In this document: piece by piece, positions 1 through 12,082 of the stretch
Layout: the number at the start of each line of letters is the position of its first letter
Position numbering within the stretch: position 1 is the stretch's first letter
Assembly (NCBI GenBank): GCA_022814565.1
Contig: JAKLNG010000007.1
Coordinates: 558,001 to 622,000, forward strand
Length of the DNA stretch: 64,000 nt
Direction of reading: 5' to 3'
Source: Phaeophleospora eucalypticola
Lineage: Eukaryota > Ascomycota > Dothideomycetes > Mycosphaerellales > Mycosphaerellaceae
Position numbers and translations under genes: made by a program
The notes under the pieces: model-generated
The model's input: the letters and a program-made list of their open reading frames with translations, nothing else
Databases searched by the model: none
Told to the model about the DNA's origin: nothing

Positions 1-3000
1 ACTTTGGAACAACCGGCCGCTCCTCCATCGATGCCGCCTTGACAGCGTAGTCCTCGGCGAAGAACAGAGTCTGCGCGAATAAGAAGTCGCGAGCTTTCTC
101 CGGCTGATGAGAGCTGAAGAGAGGTCCGATGAGGATGAAGATTTCGCTGTGGGCGTCGAGGAGGTAGATGCCTTCTGCTTCGAGCTGGGATTGTGTGAAG
201 GGTGAGAGTTCCTTGACTTCGACTTTGATTTCGTCTGCGGGCGAGCGGGCAGGCGAGCGGGCAGGCGAGACACTGTTCCAGCTTGGCCTTCGACTCCAGA
301 GCGACGATAGTAGTCCGGCCTTAACTTCAGTTTGCTGTACTCTGAAGAGCCGGGCTTTGAACTTGTCCGGCGCCACGGCTTTTTGCTGCCAGAGCTCTGA
401 TGGCTTCGGAACGCTCCACTTTGTCGTGCCTTGTCCAAAGATCTTCAGGAAGCTCGCAAACTCGACGCCACCATCGACTTCAATGATTTCGCCAGTCTCG
501 CTCAAGTCCATCGCTGCCAAGCGCGCGGCGCTCAACTCTTCTGCCGAGCAAGCCTGTCCTTTCCAGAGGTACAGCTTTGTCTGTTGAAGAGTGACTGGAT
601 AGGAAATGAGGTAGACAAATCCAGGGCAGAGCTGACTGACGCTGAAAGGAACCTCGTCAAAAGCGATGTGGCCAAGATGCTTGCGTCCAGAGAGCATGTA
701 CTGCTTCGATGCGCCTTCCCTCGAGCTGCGGCGAGTGATGAGAATGCCTCCAAGAGCCTCAAAGAATGCGGCTGGCTCCTGCCCCTGTCGGACCATACGT
801 ACATTGCCAGCACTGTTTTCCTTGGCTGACTTCCTTGCAGCGACTTGGGCGGCCTCACCGGCACTCTCAGACGCAGAGTCGCCTATCCAGACGTAGACAT
901 GTGCATTCTTAGCACCTCGCGTGTTTGTAAAAACATGTAGACAGACGTATACAGACTCGTCGAAGAGAGTGTAGTCCTCCTGAGGCGGCAGCGTCTTGGA
1001 AGTGCCGTCAGACGAGAACGCCTGGACGACCTTCCGAAGCGTCTTGGTCACTTCCGACTCGGCTTCCTGATTACACGCGGATAGAACGGCCTGAGTCTCA
1101 ATCGCGAGTGGATCCTGACATTTAGGCACGCCGCCAAAGATCTTCGCCAGGGCCCATCCAGCTTCGGTCTTGGGAGGCTCCGCGGAGGGACTCGGAACAT
1201 TCAATAAGCCTTGCCAGGTTGTTAGTTATCATCGACTCCCAAGGTACGCGCTACTTGACTGCACGCTACTCGTCAGAATGAAACCAAGAAGCAAGGCGGG
1301 GTTGTTCTGCAGCCGAGATGCCTACTTACCATTGTTGGGAGAAGCCTCTGCAAGCTGACCGCTGACCACGCGAGATGACTTGGTTGGTTTTGGCGGCAGC
1401 CCGGCAGAGACTGGTGGTGTAGTAGCAGACTTCTCGCCTGTGTTGTCGGTAGAGATTCCCAACCCCTTCTTGGCCGACCCCGACGCTGCGAGCAGGCCAG
1501 CCGATCTCATAGCTTCATCGTCGTCTTTCTTGGTTGGCAGCTGAATCTGCGAGGGTGTATTATTCTTTTGAGGTGATGGTCTTCGTCCCCATTGAGAGGC
1601 TGCACTCTTCACAGAAGGCGTGCTCTCGCCAGTGTTTTCCTTGTTCTCTTCAGAAGATCGCGATGCTCTTGCGGAGCCAAATCCCCTGAACTCGGGTACA
1701 GATGATTGAGCAGGAGCATCCGATTCGCGTGCCTTCTCCGAGCTGGTCTTCGACATCAAGGACGGGCTCTTCACGGGAGTTGCAGGCTTCTGCTGCAGGT
1801 CAACGACACCGGGCGACGAAAATGCTGACTTCGAAGGCGTGCTTGGCTTCTTCTCTGCTTCAAATGCCTGATCAGGTCGTGGGCTCTTGTTCAGCGACGC
1901 TCGCATGATAGCTGCGGCAGAGCCTGGCAATGCCTGTGGCTTGGGTTTCGTGGGTGGCGCACTGAGGTCCTCCTGTGACTGGGACGTTTGCTGAGATCCT
2001 TCCCCGTACGGTCCAACGCTGACTGGCCTAGGAGACTTGTTCAAAGACGCCGCCATGATTGAAGCTGCAGAGCCTGGAAGCGCAGAAGGCCTTGGTTTGG
2101 TGGCTGCTGGTGTGGTGCTCTCTTCAGATACTGCATTGGTAGCGCCGGCTGCTCCACTGCTGCTGTCGCCAGCCTGCGATTCCGGTGCCTTCTCAGCCAC
2201 AGAAGCGGGCTCGGACGCTGATGCGGGCGTTGCTGGACTAGCGTTCTCCGTTCGAGCACCACCCTTACGCCGCTTTGGTCCCTTCGCGCGGCCTTTGCGA
2301 ACGTCCTCAAGCGGCTCACCGGGGGCAGGTGGCTCGGCTGATGAGTTCACAGCAGGAGACCCAACACGAGCCGGAGTTCCAGGTGACTCTGGCCTCGAAG
2401 GTGAAGCCGAGGGCGGGCCTCTTGCGAGCATGCTGGCCAGACCAGGATTAAAACGAGAAGCCAATTTCGAGGTCTCTGGTTTAGGGGAGCTCGTGTGCCT
2501 CGCCAGCGGTTCAGGCTTCGGCTCTACGATTCCAATCGACTCGCTCTTCTGCTCACCACGCTCAACAGGCTCTCCCACAGGTGCAGACGCAGGCACCTCC
2601 TTGGTCGGCGACGTGATATTCGAACGCGATCTCAGACTCTTGTGTCGAGAAAGCGCCTCCGGAGTTGCCTCTCTCGCCTTCTCCATACTCTGCACGCTTC
2701 TGCCACTGTCAGAGCGGCCAAGTAACTCCTTTCTGGCCAAGGCCTCAGGCTTCGAGGGCGCTTGAGGGACACCACTGCTAGTCTTTCTTTCATGCGCCTG
2801 TCCAGGCAAGTCACGGCCTTCTTCCTTTGCCTTTTTGATGTCGTCTTTCTTTGCGATCAAGCTATCCCTGAGCTCATCTTTGCGTGGACTTTTCACCGGA
2901 CCACCAGTGACGGAAAGGCCGGTCTTGCCGCGGAGGATGTTGTCCTTAAGCACATCAGGCGCAACGTACTTTTCTTGTTGAGTCTTTCGCAGGTTGCCGA

Positions 3001-5595
3001 ATTTGGAGAGGAACTCGGGCTGGTCAGGTTGCTTCGCCTCTGAGGTGGGTCGCGACCTGAGTTGACTCCTGAAGTCTGTTTGCGGCTTTGTAGGCGTCTC
3101 TGGCTTCGTCTTCTCCGGTGACGATTTTAAAGTCTGACTTCTGCTCGGTGTGTTAGCGATTGCTTCTGGGTCAGACGGCTCAACTTCTGCAGGAGCAGGT
3201 TGTGGCTCAGCAGCAGACTGTGGTTTTGACTCTGATGGCTCAAGCGGCGCTTTCTCTTCCCTGGTCTCCACCTTGCTTGGCGATTCTGCCACGGCTCTAG
3301 GCTCATTCGACTCGTTGGACTCAACGGGCTCCACGGGAAGCGCATTTCGTGATGGAGTAGACTCGGCTGGCGAGCTTGTGAACTTGTCCGCGAGACGAAG
3401 AGGTCGGATTGTGCTGGAAGATGTAGCAGACTGAGGCGTCTTCGGGAAGTCGCGCGATTGGGAATGCTTCAGAACATCTTGCCCAAATGGCGTTGACTTT
3501 GACGGAGATGCTGGGCGGCTGTCATCCGTCTCTCGCGGCTTAGGAGTGCTCGACCTCGAAATTGGGTCCGTTCGAGATTCCGAGCGTTTCAGTAGCGCTG
3601 GGCCGAACGGTGTGCTCTTCGTAGGCGATCCAGGTCTTGACGGAGGTCGCGATCCCTCATCCTCGGGCTTCGTCGCCGCAGACATGTCGACACTCGCACG
3701 CTGAGCCTTGGCTTTGGCCAAGTCTGCCATCCAGCTCGGCTGAGCATTCTTGGAAGCAGAAGCTGGCTTCGGTGATTCGGGCTTGGTGAGCAGCGAGCTT
3801 TCGATCCAGCTCGACTTGTTGGGTGAGAATCGCTTCGAAGGACTACCAGGCGACTGCGGCACTGCTCCATCGTCATTGGTGCTGTAGTTCGAGGCCACTG
3901 ACTTGCTTCGATTGTGATGGGGAAGCGCAGGCCTGACGAATCCTTCGTTGTCCTGCGCAGAATTCTGAGCCAGGCCGGGCAGGTCGTTGCTGGAGCTAGT
4001 GGGCCTCGAAGTAGGCTCGTTGCTCCCTTCTCTGCTGCCAGGCGTGGGCTCCAGTTTCGGCATGCTATGCGATCCTTGGAGGCCACCTAGTCCACTTCGC
4101 GTGCTTGCCACAGAATTGCCTCTGCTTAAGCTGCCACCTGGTTGTGCACTCCAGCGCTTGTTCTGACTATCGGCTCGCTTCATGAATGCGCTCTGGACGA
4201 AGCCACCCATGCCTTTGGTGGGAGATGCCGGCCGTTCTGACGCGTTTGCTATCCGCGCCTGCGAGCTCGACATCGTCATGGTCCGAGCCACGCTTCCAGA
4301 ATCACCACTGGCGATGGAGGATTGATCGAAGCTAGGAGACGCGCGGTGTTGGTCCTCGTCTGCAGCAATCAGAGACTTGAGGTCAGGCTTGTTGGCGCTC
4401 GACGTGGAAGTTGCCGAGTATCCGCTGCCAGTCGAGAAGGTGCTGTCCCGTACTGATCCTCCTCTTGACACAAGATCTGATCTGATGCTTCCTGATGTGG
4501 GTGGGCTCCCGTGGCCTTCTGGCTCGATGGAGGATTCTCTCGACATTCCAGGCAGGCCTCTCCTGCCGAAGGGGCTCTCTGCGCGGCTGGGTTCGTCTTT
4601 GCTCTTTCTGTATGCTGCATTGCCGACTCCTCGATCTGCAGTCTGCCTGAACCACGATGGATCTCTTGCGCCCAGCGATGCAGCGATCTGATCACGACTC
4701 TGTTCCGGCTCGTCGAGTGATGGCTTGCTCGCGTGCTCCGTCTTGCGTTCGGGAGACGCCATTGACTGCGGCCTGCTGCCGCCCAGCTTCGAGCCCGGTC
4801 GCGGCCGCTGTTGCCATGATAATGTGCCTGAGCGAGCGAGATTCGAGGCGCTCTGTGTCGGATTGTCGTTGTTTGATATCACCGAGCTTCGCGCGGAGGA
4901 TGCAGTGCTCGACCTCTTGATGGATCCGAAGCCTTTGAATTCGGGGACGTCGCCGGCGCCGGGAGTAGCAGGCTTTTCAGGTTCCATAGCGGATTTGGTG
5001 GCGGAGGTGTCTACGGTGGAGGCGGGAGGGGTCATGGCTACCGAGGGCGAGTCGGCGAGACTGGCATTGGTATTGGAGCGTGGGAGGGTTCGACGGGCGG
5101 CGGGGGTGGATTGTTTGTCGGGCGAAATAGATCGTGCACGTTCTGGAGAGTCGAGCCGTCAGTCATCGGAGTGCCCTTGCGCGGGAATGTTTTGGTGGTG
5201 GAGTGCTCTTGGGCGTGCTGTCGTGTAATGTAGCGGCGAGGTGTAAACACAGCAACCAGCAAGCGTGCATTGAGGTCCAAGCCCGCCCGCACCACAGACA
5301 CCGCGGATACGAATCCTCACTCAATGCTACAACCAACATCCATCCCACTTTCCGCGCTCGGTTTGATAATAGAAGAGGTTGACTCACCCGCTCTGCGCGC
5401 CGCTCGCTCCTCACGGCCCTTTTGGATCTCCTCTTCCAGGTTGCGCAGTCGCTGCGCGTCTTCCCGATCTCTCTTCTCCGACAGCTCGCGCACGCTCTTC
5501 AGAAACGCGGCGGGATCGAGGTCGGCGTCGTCCTTTTCCTTGTCCTTGAGCTCGCGCGACGGTGATTCGCGGGCGGGAGAGTTGACATTGGCCAT
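1..5595 (-). CDS. DUF4045 / gelsolin-repeat protein, 3' end cut off by the window edge
   Basis: Proposed exons are 5388-5595, 1330-5142 and <1-1209. The donors read GTGAGT and GTAAGT, and both junctions keep phase (AER|ARSISP and NNG|LLNVP). The first exon carries the charged helix with DPAAFLKSVRELSEKRDRED and EEEIQKGREERAARRAE that opens fungal DUF4045 proteins. Next come about 1270 residues rich in Ser, Pro and Lys and probably disordered. The last exon has the gelsolin-type pattern (YVWIGD, LYLWKGQ, GIYLLDAHSEIFILIG). In such families the gelsolin repeats bind actin filaments; an actin role here is inferred. ATG 5595 was chosen because the DUF4045 homology begins there, although the frame is open to 5850. 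Short motifs recur: GFGS near both ends of the linker, STPFG twice, and ASLNKSPRP twice. At least 1743 residues lie inside the window. Confidence 0.88.
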
Positions 5596-6196
5596 GTTGG
5601 CGGCGGCGGCAGCATGGACGCGACAGGGATGTGGCAGATGCGCGACAAACAACAGCCCGCACTGCACGCCCGTCACTGGGAAACCTGCAAAAGGCTCGGC
5701 TCGTCCGTCGTGGAGCTCTCGGGAAGCGTCTCGTCTCGTTACGCGGCTGTGTTGTTGGTGAACGCGATGTAAACAATGAATGTCAAGAGCATGAATGCGC
5801 GTTGGAGAAGTGTAGTATCTCTCCCTTCTACCTCCCTCCTTCCCGCCCAAGGTTGATGAGATGCAGCGGAACCAGACATGTCAGACTGCCGTCCCGTTGG
5901 AATGCTGCTAACCTTCTCTACTTGGCGATGATATCGTGTCTTAACATTGTTCTCGTTCTCATGCGGCAGGAATTAATCGTGCTTATCACGTCTCTTCCGC
6001 GATGCGCTCTTCTCCCATTCTAATGCATCCTCGTGATGCGTTGCGCAAGCCATGAGGTCTTGCGATTGCTGTTTCCACTTGGTAGCCGTTGCGACGCTTT
6101 ACCCCAAACTAGCCAGATATAGAGCGTTATCGACCGCCAAGCATCAACGCTCGACGAAGCCAATCCCAGCCCTGCCGTCGCCTTTCCTCGACGACA
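5596..6196. other. Intergenic, DUF4045-gelsolin promoter and ARL2 3' flank
   Basis: No supportable gene. The minus-strand frame upstream of 5595 stays open to 5850, so a longer amino terminus of the DUF4045 protein is possible, but its composition is poor and the conserved start is downstream. Confidence 0.5.
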
Positions 6197-7011
6197 TCAA
6201 TACAAAAACAATCTGTCCTTGGCATCCTGAACGACCCATTGCAGGCCTTCTTGCAGGTTAAGTCCCGTCAGCGCAGAACACGGCAGAATGTGCCATTTGT
6301 GAGTCTTAATCGCGTCAAGTTGCAATCCCTGTGAATCTGCTTAGTAAAATCCGCTCGCTGCAATTCCAGCTCCCGAGCGCGCTCTGCTGCCTCACCTCGC
6401 GGACGTCGTCTTCGCTCATGCATCCCGGCACATCGCTCTTGTTCTTGAACACCAGCAGGGACGCGCCCATGAGCCGCTGCGAAATGTCAGTTGATGGCAC
6501 GAGAAACGTTCGGGCTAAGATTGGTCACCTCTTGCAGCAAAAGCCCTTTCAATTCCTGCCGGCAGTCATCGATTCGTTCCCGGTCCATCGCGTCCACCAC
6601 CCAGATCAGCGTATCTGTCTTCTCGAAATAGTTCTTCCAGTATGTCCGCAGCGTCTTCTGGCCGCCGACGTCCCCTGCAGAAGGTCAGCGAGCGTGGAAG
6701 GCATGTGGATTGGGAGAGTCGTACAGATATTCAGTTTGTATCTTTCATTATCTATCAGCATTAACCCTTCAAGCACGATGAACATCTTCACTTACCCCTC
6801 GTAGTCAATCGTCTTGATGATGAAGCCAAGCGTCGGACTGACTTCATTTACATCCTCGTTCATGATCTTCTTTACTATCGTCGTTTTGCCAGCGTTATCC
6901 AACCCCCTGCATACTTCAGTTTCGGACCTCCACATCTGAGCGGGACACCCACAGCATCAAAATTCTCATCTCCTTGTCTTTGAGACGGGCCTTCCTCAGG
7001 ATTGAAAGCAT
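6197..7011 (-). CDS. ARL2: ARF-like small GTPase, ARL2/Cin4/Alp41 type
   Basis: Six exons assemble into 181 residues: 6953-7011, 6796-6906, 6725-6741, 6529-6674, 6396-6476 and 6197-6328. All junctions are GT-AG and keep the frame. The protein starts MLSILRKARLKDKEMRILML and shows the P-loop GLDNAGKT, switch I SPTLGF, switch II WDVGGQKT, the guanine-specificity motif NKSD, and SAL in the G5 position. Residue 2 is Leu rather than the Gly that is myristoylated in ARF1, as is usual for ARL2. In yeasts this protein acts with tubulin-folding cofactors in microtubule biogenesis; that role is taken from the family. The third exon is only 17 nt, which automated gene finders may miss. Alternative identities such as ARL3 are less likely given the start and the RLMGASLLVFKNKSD stretch. 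Confidence 0.93.
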
Positions 7012-7620
7012 CTTGGTTGATATCGAAAATCTGGTAGAAGACGTCGGAATCAGAAGAAGCAAGACAGGACTCCGACTTCACTTCAGGTTGCGCACGGACC
7101 ACCGCTTTGGACTAGTTGCCTGTTTACAACATACGACAAGATTCTTGCATTGCATTGTGGAAGACACGCATTGAAACCTTGAGAAGACGTCAAATTGGAG
7201 GCTTCCATCACTTTAACCTGCCTGAGGTGCTCTTTTCCAACCGCTCGATCACTTTCTCGTCCGCGAACCTGAGCGCGGTCCCGTTTCTCACCTCCCTGGC
7301 CGTCCTCCGTGGACCGCCGCCCGGTCTCTCGAAGCGATATCAAGTAAACCAGTATCTACCAGGACCCGGGCCAACGGCAGAAATCAGAGAGTCAAAAGAG
7401 CAGCAACAAAGGGCATTGCCGAGAGCAGAAAAAGTCTCGTATGTTCCGCGGCTCGGGTGAAGCGAAATGGAAAGCACTGACCTTCATCTAGAGCACGCGT
7501 TCCTTTTCATGTGATAGTGCTACATCCGTTCTCTAAGCCGAAGCGTGAAATCTCGACATTATCTCGAAACTTCTTAAAGCAACCAGCCTCTGAGCAACAA
7601 ACACCGCCTTCTTCTCCTCA
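7012..7620. other. Intergenic, divergent from ARL2
   Basis: About 0.6 kb between the ARL2 start and the next plus-strand reading frame. No coding signal or RNA gene was recognised. It should hold the ARL2 promoter. Confidence 0.4.
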
Positions 7621-7797
7621 ATGGCCCATGAGCGCGGCAACGGAACACTTCTAACCTTCGTTGCAATCGTCATCAGCGTCGTCTGGGGTCTCTGGAAGCA
7701 CGACGACGGAGACCGAGTCAGCAAAGCGAAGAAGCACAGCGCCGCCTACCGACAGTGGGAATCGGAGCGCTCCAAGAAGAAAAAAAAGAAGGCTTGA
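7621..7797 (+). CDS. Possible 58-residue single-pass membrane protein
   Basis: An ATG-initiated frame encodes a short polar start, one hydrophobic helix at about residues 9-24 (TLLTFVAIVISVVWGLW), then a charged tail ending in KKKKKKA. This layout fits a small tail-exposed membrane protein. I do not recognise a family. It could instead be the first exon of a longer gene: downstream frames stay open to about 8345, including one with MRKWGRWHVYRARRKWKARLG. It could also be an upstream open frame of the acetyltransferase mRNA. No good donor was found to settle this. Confidence 0.35.
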   Translation: MAHERGNGTLLTFVAIVISVVWGLWKHDDGDRVSKAKKHSAAYRQWESERSKKKKKKA

Positions 7798-8328
7798 GCG
7801 CGGCCTTCGAAAGCACGCGGTTGTTTTCGAACCTCCATCGACACTCTCTCAAGTCTACAAGAACCGCGATTTGACACCATGGACACCTTGCTGAGTCGCG
7901 AACCTGAACAAGGCGAGAAGACCTTTCTGGCCGCATCAGACAAGCCTCGTCCACGTCGACGTCGTCGAACACGCGGCGGGAAGAAGCAGAGCGAAGACGT
8001 TGCAGCATGCGGAAGTGGGGGCGGTGGCATGTCTACCGAGCCCGCCGCAAATGGAAGGCACGACTCGGCGACGTTTCTGAGCGAGCAGACGCCATTGGCC
8101 GCTTCCAAACAACAAACACGCACAACGGCCGACAAAAAGCCATTGCAATTGTCGGCTTCCACCACATCGCAGCTCCCTACGTCTGCGCCTACACCCACTC
8201 CACCACCCACCGCACAGCAACATCTCCCTTCCATGTCCCTCTCAAAGGACCCACATACCACTTCATCGCCGTCAAAGCCACTCCACGCTGCTGTTGCCAG
8301 ACCAGGCGCCACTTCTACAAAGACCACA

Positions 8329-10284
8329 ATGGCTTCCAACACTGAGCTCCTACCTCCACATATTCAAAAACTAAAGTCTGCAGGTGGCGACAGCGGGCAC
8401 TCGCTTGGAAGCAACCTCAGCGACATCACGGCAAAACTCGCACAGTTCCAAGTCAAAGTCAGCGACCCGAAGTCCGTTGCGAAAACAGCGCAAGGTGACT
8501 CCAACGGCTGGAATGACTGGCCTACTGAAAGCGCTCAGCCAGATACCTCGGGGTTCCACCAGTCTCAGCGCCGTGGAGGAGGCAGTCAGAGGGGCCAGGG
8601 AAGAGGGCGTGGTGGACGTCGAGGCGGTGGCGGAGCATCCGCTCCCAGGAACAGCGGCTGGGCCACCAAGGCCGATTTCCCAAAGGTTAATACTAAGCGA
8701 CACGAAGTCACCAAGTGGGACGACTCGCCCAAGGACTGGAACTCTCACTCCATCGCGTCGACTGCAGACGGCGGCTGGGCGGCGCTGACCAAACAGCAGC
8801 AGGAGGAGTGGAAGCTCGCTGGCTGGGATGGCAAACTGGCACCAGCGCCTGTTGACTGGGATTCCCGTCCTGCTTTCCGACCAAATCAGTCCGCAGAAGC
8901 AATCTACGACTGGCTAGCTAAGACTGCAGAAGAAACTGTGGGAGCCAATATGGAGGTCAATCTCGACGATTTTCAGACCGCAGACAACATCACTTTCTAT
9001 TTCGGCACTCCAGGCCGCGAGCCGGTTCGTGAATCCTCGGAAGTCGACTCGGAATACCATGCAGAAGACATACCATCTCTGAAGGATGGCTCGAGCAGTT
9101 GGAATGCCGAGCCAGCAGAAGCCAAGCCTACCACATTCGAGCCGATGGGCGACATCATTCCGCATTACTGGATTCCCATCGTCTTCCCCGGGAAGAAGGC
9201 GCCTCAGACGTTTTGGAATGAGATTGTGAAGAGCACCGAGCCCAAGACGGCGAATCCAGGCGATCTCAACGGTGTGCGGCCTTGGTGGGAGCAGGTTGTT
9301 AAGGGTAGCCAGTTCCTGCAAGTACCCGAGCCGCCAAAGATTGCGGGACCTGACCCAACCGAGACGACTGAGGAGAGACTAGGACGTGAGAATGACCAAG
9401 GCAGCGGGAAGGCAGCTGAGAATCGTGTAAACTTCGAGAAAGCACAGATTCGCATGCAGCAGGAGAAGAAAAAGAAGAAAGCAGAGAAGCAGACCAGACT
9501 GCAACTCAAGCGTCTTCAGAACGACGCCCCGGCTGAAAATCTCAACAACTTCAAGCCCACGGAGAAGATCTTCCTCCGCCCAGCTCACCCAGACGACATG
9601 CGCGAGATCCGGGATATCTACAATCACTACGTCGACCACGTCTGCGTCGTCCACGAAGTCGACCGCCGTAGCGTAGAAGAAATGGAAGACCGCTGGCGCT
9701 CCATCAAAGCGCACCACTTCCCCTTCATCGTCGCCTGCATCAAAGGCCAAGTGATCAAAGCCCGCAAGCGCGGCCAAGAAGACCTCATCCTCCGCGACAA
9801 AGTCGTCGGCTTCGCGTTCGCCGACGACTACGACTCCCCGCGCAGCATCTACCGCTTCACCTGCGAGGCACAAGTTTTCGTGCACAAGGATCACTACATG
9901 AAGGGAATTGGGAAGAGCATGCTGGATAAGCTCGTTGCGCTGCTCGATCAGAATTACCTCGAGCGTGGACTTTATGATACGCAGGGCGATGAGCTGGATG
10001 GGGTGGGACGCATTCGACTTGTCAAGCATATCATCATCAACTTTCCGTACGACAATCGCGCGAAGCTCGAGTGGGTGGAGAAGTGGTTGGTGGACTATAT
10101 GGGGTTCAGTTTGAATGGACATTATCCGGGCATTGCATCCAAGGGCGGTAAAGAGTGAGTCGTCCCAATTTTCTTGTTTTGGTTGGAAACGATGCTAACG
10201 CGGTTCAGGGGCTCTCTTGCGGTCTTCCAGTACACGACTGGATTTGAACTTGACCATGCCAATCCACCCATCATGGCCGATTGA
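8329..10284 (+). CDS. GNAT-family N-acetyltransferase with RGG-rich amino terminus
   Basis: Exons 8329-10154 and 10209-10284 give 633 residues. The intron starts GTGAGT, has a GCTAAC branch site, and restores the conserved end SLAVFQYTTGFELDH. ATG 8329 (MASNTELLPPHIQKL) is preferred, but the frame is open back to 7879, which would add 150 low-complexity residues. Residues about 80-105 form an Arg/Gly-rich segment of the kind that binds RNA. A Trp-rich middle follows, then a Lys-rich helix. The acetyltransferase domain occupies roughly residues 410-633: it begins FLRPAHPDDMREIRDIYNHYV and has the acetyl-CoA loop in VHKDHYMKGIGKSML. The substrate is unknown. The pairing of an RNA-binding-like tail with a GNAT fold is seen directly; a role in RNA or ribosome biology is inference. 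Confidence 0.85.
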
Positions 10285-10605
10285 GACTGCAAGAAAGTGC
10301 AAACTTCCTCATAGTACGATTCGAACAAGACAAAGAACGGAAAGGCAAAGCAAGGATTGGAGTGAATGAAATCGTGGTTGAATGCGGCTGGCTTGGGTGT
10401 TTCTTCATGCATTCGATCACAAGGCGGTCTAGCTACCTTACTCTCTACTCAGCTAGCCTCCAATCTTGCACTGCAGCTTCCACAACTGCGAAGCAGGGGC
10501 GGTTAGTGACACTGGGCCAATGTTGATTTTCCTTTCGATCTGCTGTTCCTCTTCCAATTGAGCTCATCTCCTCGCATATCTTCCTCTACTCTGCTCCATC
10601 CTCCC
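10285..10605. other. Short convergent intergenic region
   Basis: About 0.3 kb between the 3' ends of the acetyltransferase and the secreted-protein gene. Nothing coding is visible; the plus strand near 10590-10640 is pyrimidine-rich. Confidence 0.4.
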
Positions 10606-11267
10606 TTATTCCTCCAAATCCTCCACCTTCATCCCAACCCTCAACCTCGCCACCCTCACAAACCTCCTCGCGGCCGTGGCATCCGCAAAACACATGTAAC
10701 TCTTGCTATCCTCAATCCAGGTCGTGTTGCTCAGATCATTACCCGTGTTAGAAATGGAGGAGATGGAGATGTAGGGGGTTGTGGCGTCGCATTTGCCCCT
10801 AAATGACCGTCGAGCGTTAGCGAGACGTGGAAACCAGGAGGTTGGGAGATATTGGGAGGATGAGGGGACGTACTGCATGAGTAAACACTCGTTTCCCTTC
10901 GTAACGGGGGTGAAGGATTCCGTATTTCCGGCACTACGCACAAGTTATCAGCCTCTGGGCCACATTTCGTCTGAGAGATTGATTGGACTCACTACCCCCT
11001 CAAGTCCACACACGTATTCACTGGCCACGTCGCATTGTAGCATTGGCCTGCGAAGTTTGGGAGCGTGCAGAGTTCGACTGTGGCGTTTGGTGGAGAGGTG
11101 GTGTTGGTGGATTGTCGCTTCTCCAGGAACTCTGTGAGGGAGGGGCCGATGCTTCGAGCCAAAGAGATGGGGGAGGGGGATTGCAGGTCCTCGCGGTGAG
11201 GGTTTGAGGGGAGGGCGGTTGCGATGAGGACGGAGAGAGCGAGGGTGAGGGTGGTGGTGAGGAGCAT
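10606..11267 (-). CDS. Small secreted six-cysteine protein, crystallin-like
   Basis: Exons 10993-11267, 10874-10933 and 10606-10798 encode 175 residues with consistent phases (donors GTGAGT and GTACGT). The start is a clear signal peptide (MLLTTTLTLALSVLIATALP). The mature part has six cysteines, in ELC, GQC, NTC, NEC, GKC and YMC, and several NxT/NxS glycosylation sites. The pattern CTLPNFAGQCYNATW with a following CVDL resembles fungal secreted proteins of beta/gamma-crystallin-like fold; that match is from memory and tentative. Location outside the cell is inferred from the signal peptide and the lack of a membrane anchor. A KR pair follows the presumed propeptide (LEKRQS), which is a possible Kex2 site. 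Effector or cell-wall roles are possible but not shown. Confidence 0.8.
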
Positions 11268-12082
11268 GGCGATGGTGTTCTGTTTGTTGTGTCTGCTGTT
11301 GATGCTGGCGGATGCGATGGTTGGTTATAGAGCTGTGAGATCTGTCGCCCAGAGGGGATGAGATAGCGTGGTGTGGTTGTTCAGGCACGAAATAGATTGA
11401 GATGAGGTGTTTCGTGTTGTTTGTTGACACTGAGCAAACGCAGAGAACCAAATGACCTCACTCCGTCTCGTGGATGGGGAAAGGGGAAGGCACGAGCAAG
11501 CAAGGGCATTCTACCGAAGAATGAGCCAATCTCTCGTTCAGTTCGCCAAGAATCCTTCTCGTCCTCCTCACCAGCACCATCTCTCTCTTCTTCATACCAA
11601 GCAAGCAACATCCAGAAGAAAGGTATCATGGCAACCGGCCCTACTTGAGGTAGCAACACCGTCACACAAGGCGTTCGTCTCGTGTAACACGGCACTCATC
11701 AAATCTTCAAGCCACGTCTCGGCACAGGACAAATCTTCAGGGGCAGGCTGAACAACCACATGGCACCCACGATACTACGGAGAACTGGAAGATGCCATGC
11801 ATGGATGAATAATACGGAATTTTTTCTCATTTCTGCTGTCTCAATGATAAGTGGTATCAAGCAACGCTGCAGGCCCATTCTTTCCTCATCTCGAGACTGC
11901 TTAAGAAATAGAGCAGGGCCACAGCAGCCACATATCGTACTCACTCGCCTTTTCTCTCGTTGTCTGCCTCTGAACGCCTTCGCTGAAGTGCAACGAGCTC
12001 CATATCGATTCAAAAGCGTATCCTTCTGGTTCCAGACAAAGTATCCGCCGCTCCAATCTCGAAATTTTGTGTTTGCAAGATA
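11268..12082. other. Intergenic, 0.8 kb
   Basis: Lies between the start of the secreted-protein gene and the 3' end of TAF4. Both strands hold only short frames of random composition. No RNA gene or repeat was recognised. Confidence 0.4.

Noticed and set aside
5596..5850. Amino-terminal extension of the DUF4045 protein
   Set aside because: The conserved start lies at 5595 and the extension is compositionally unlike the protein.
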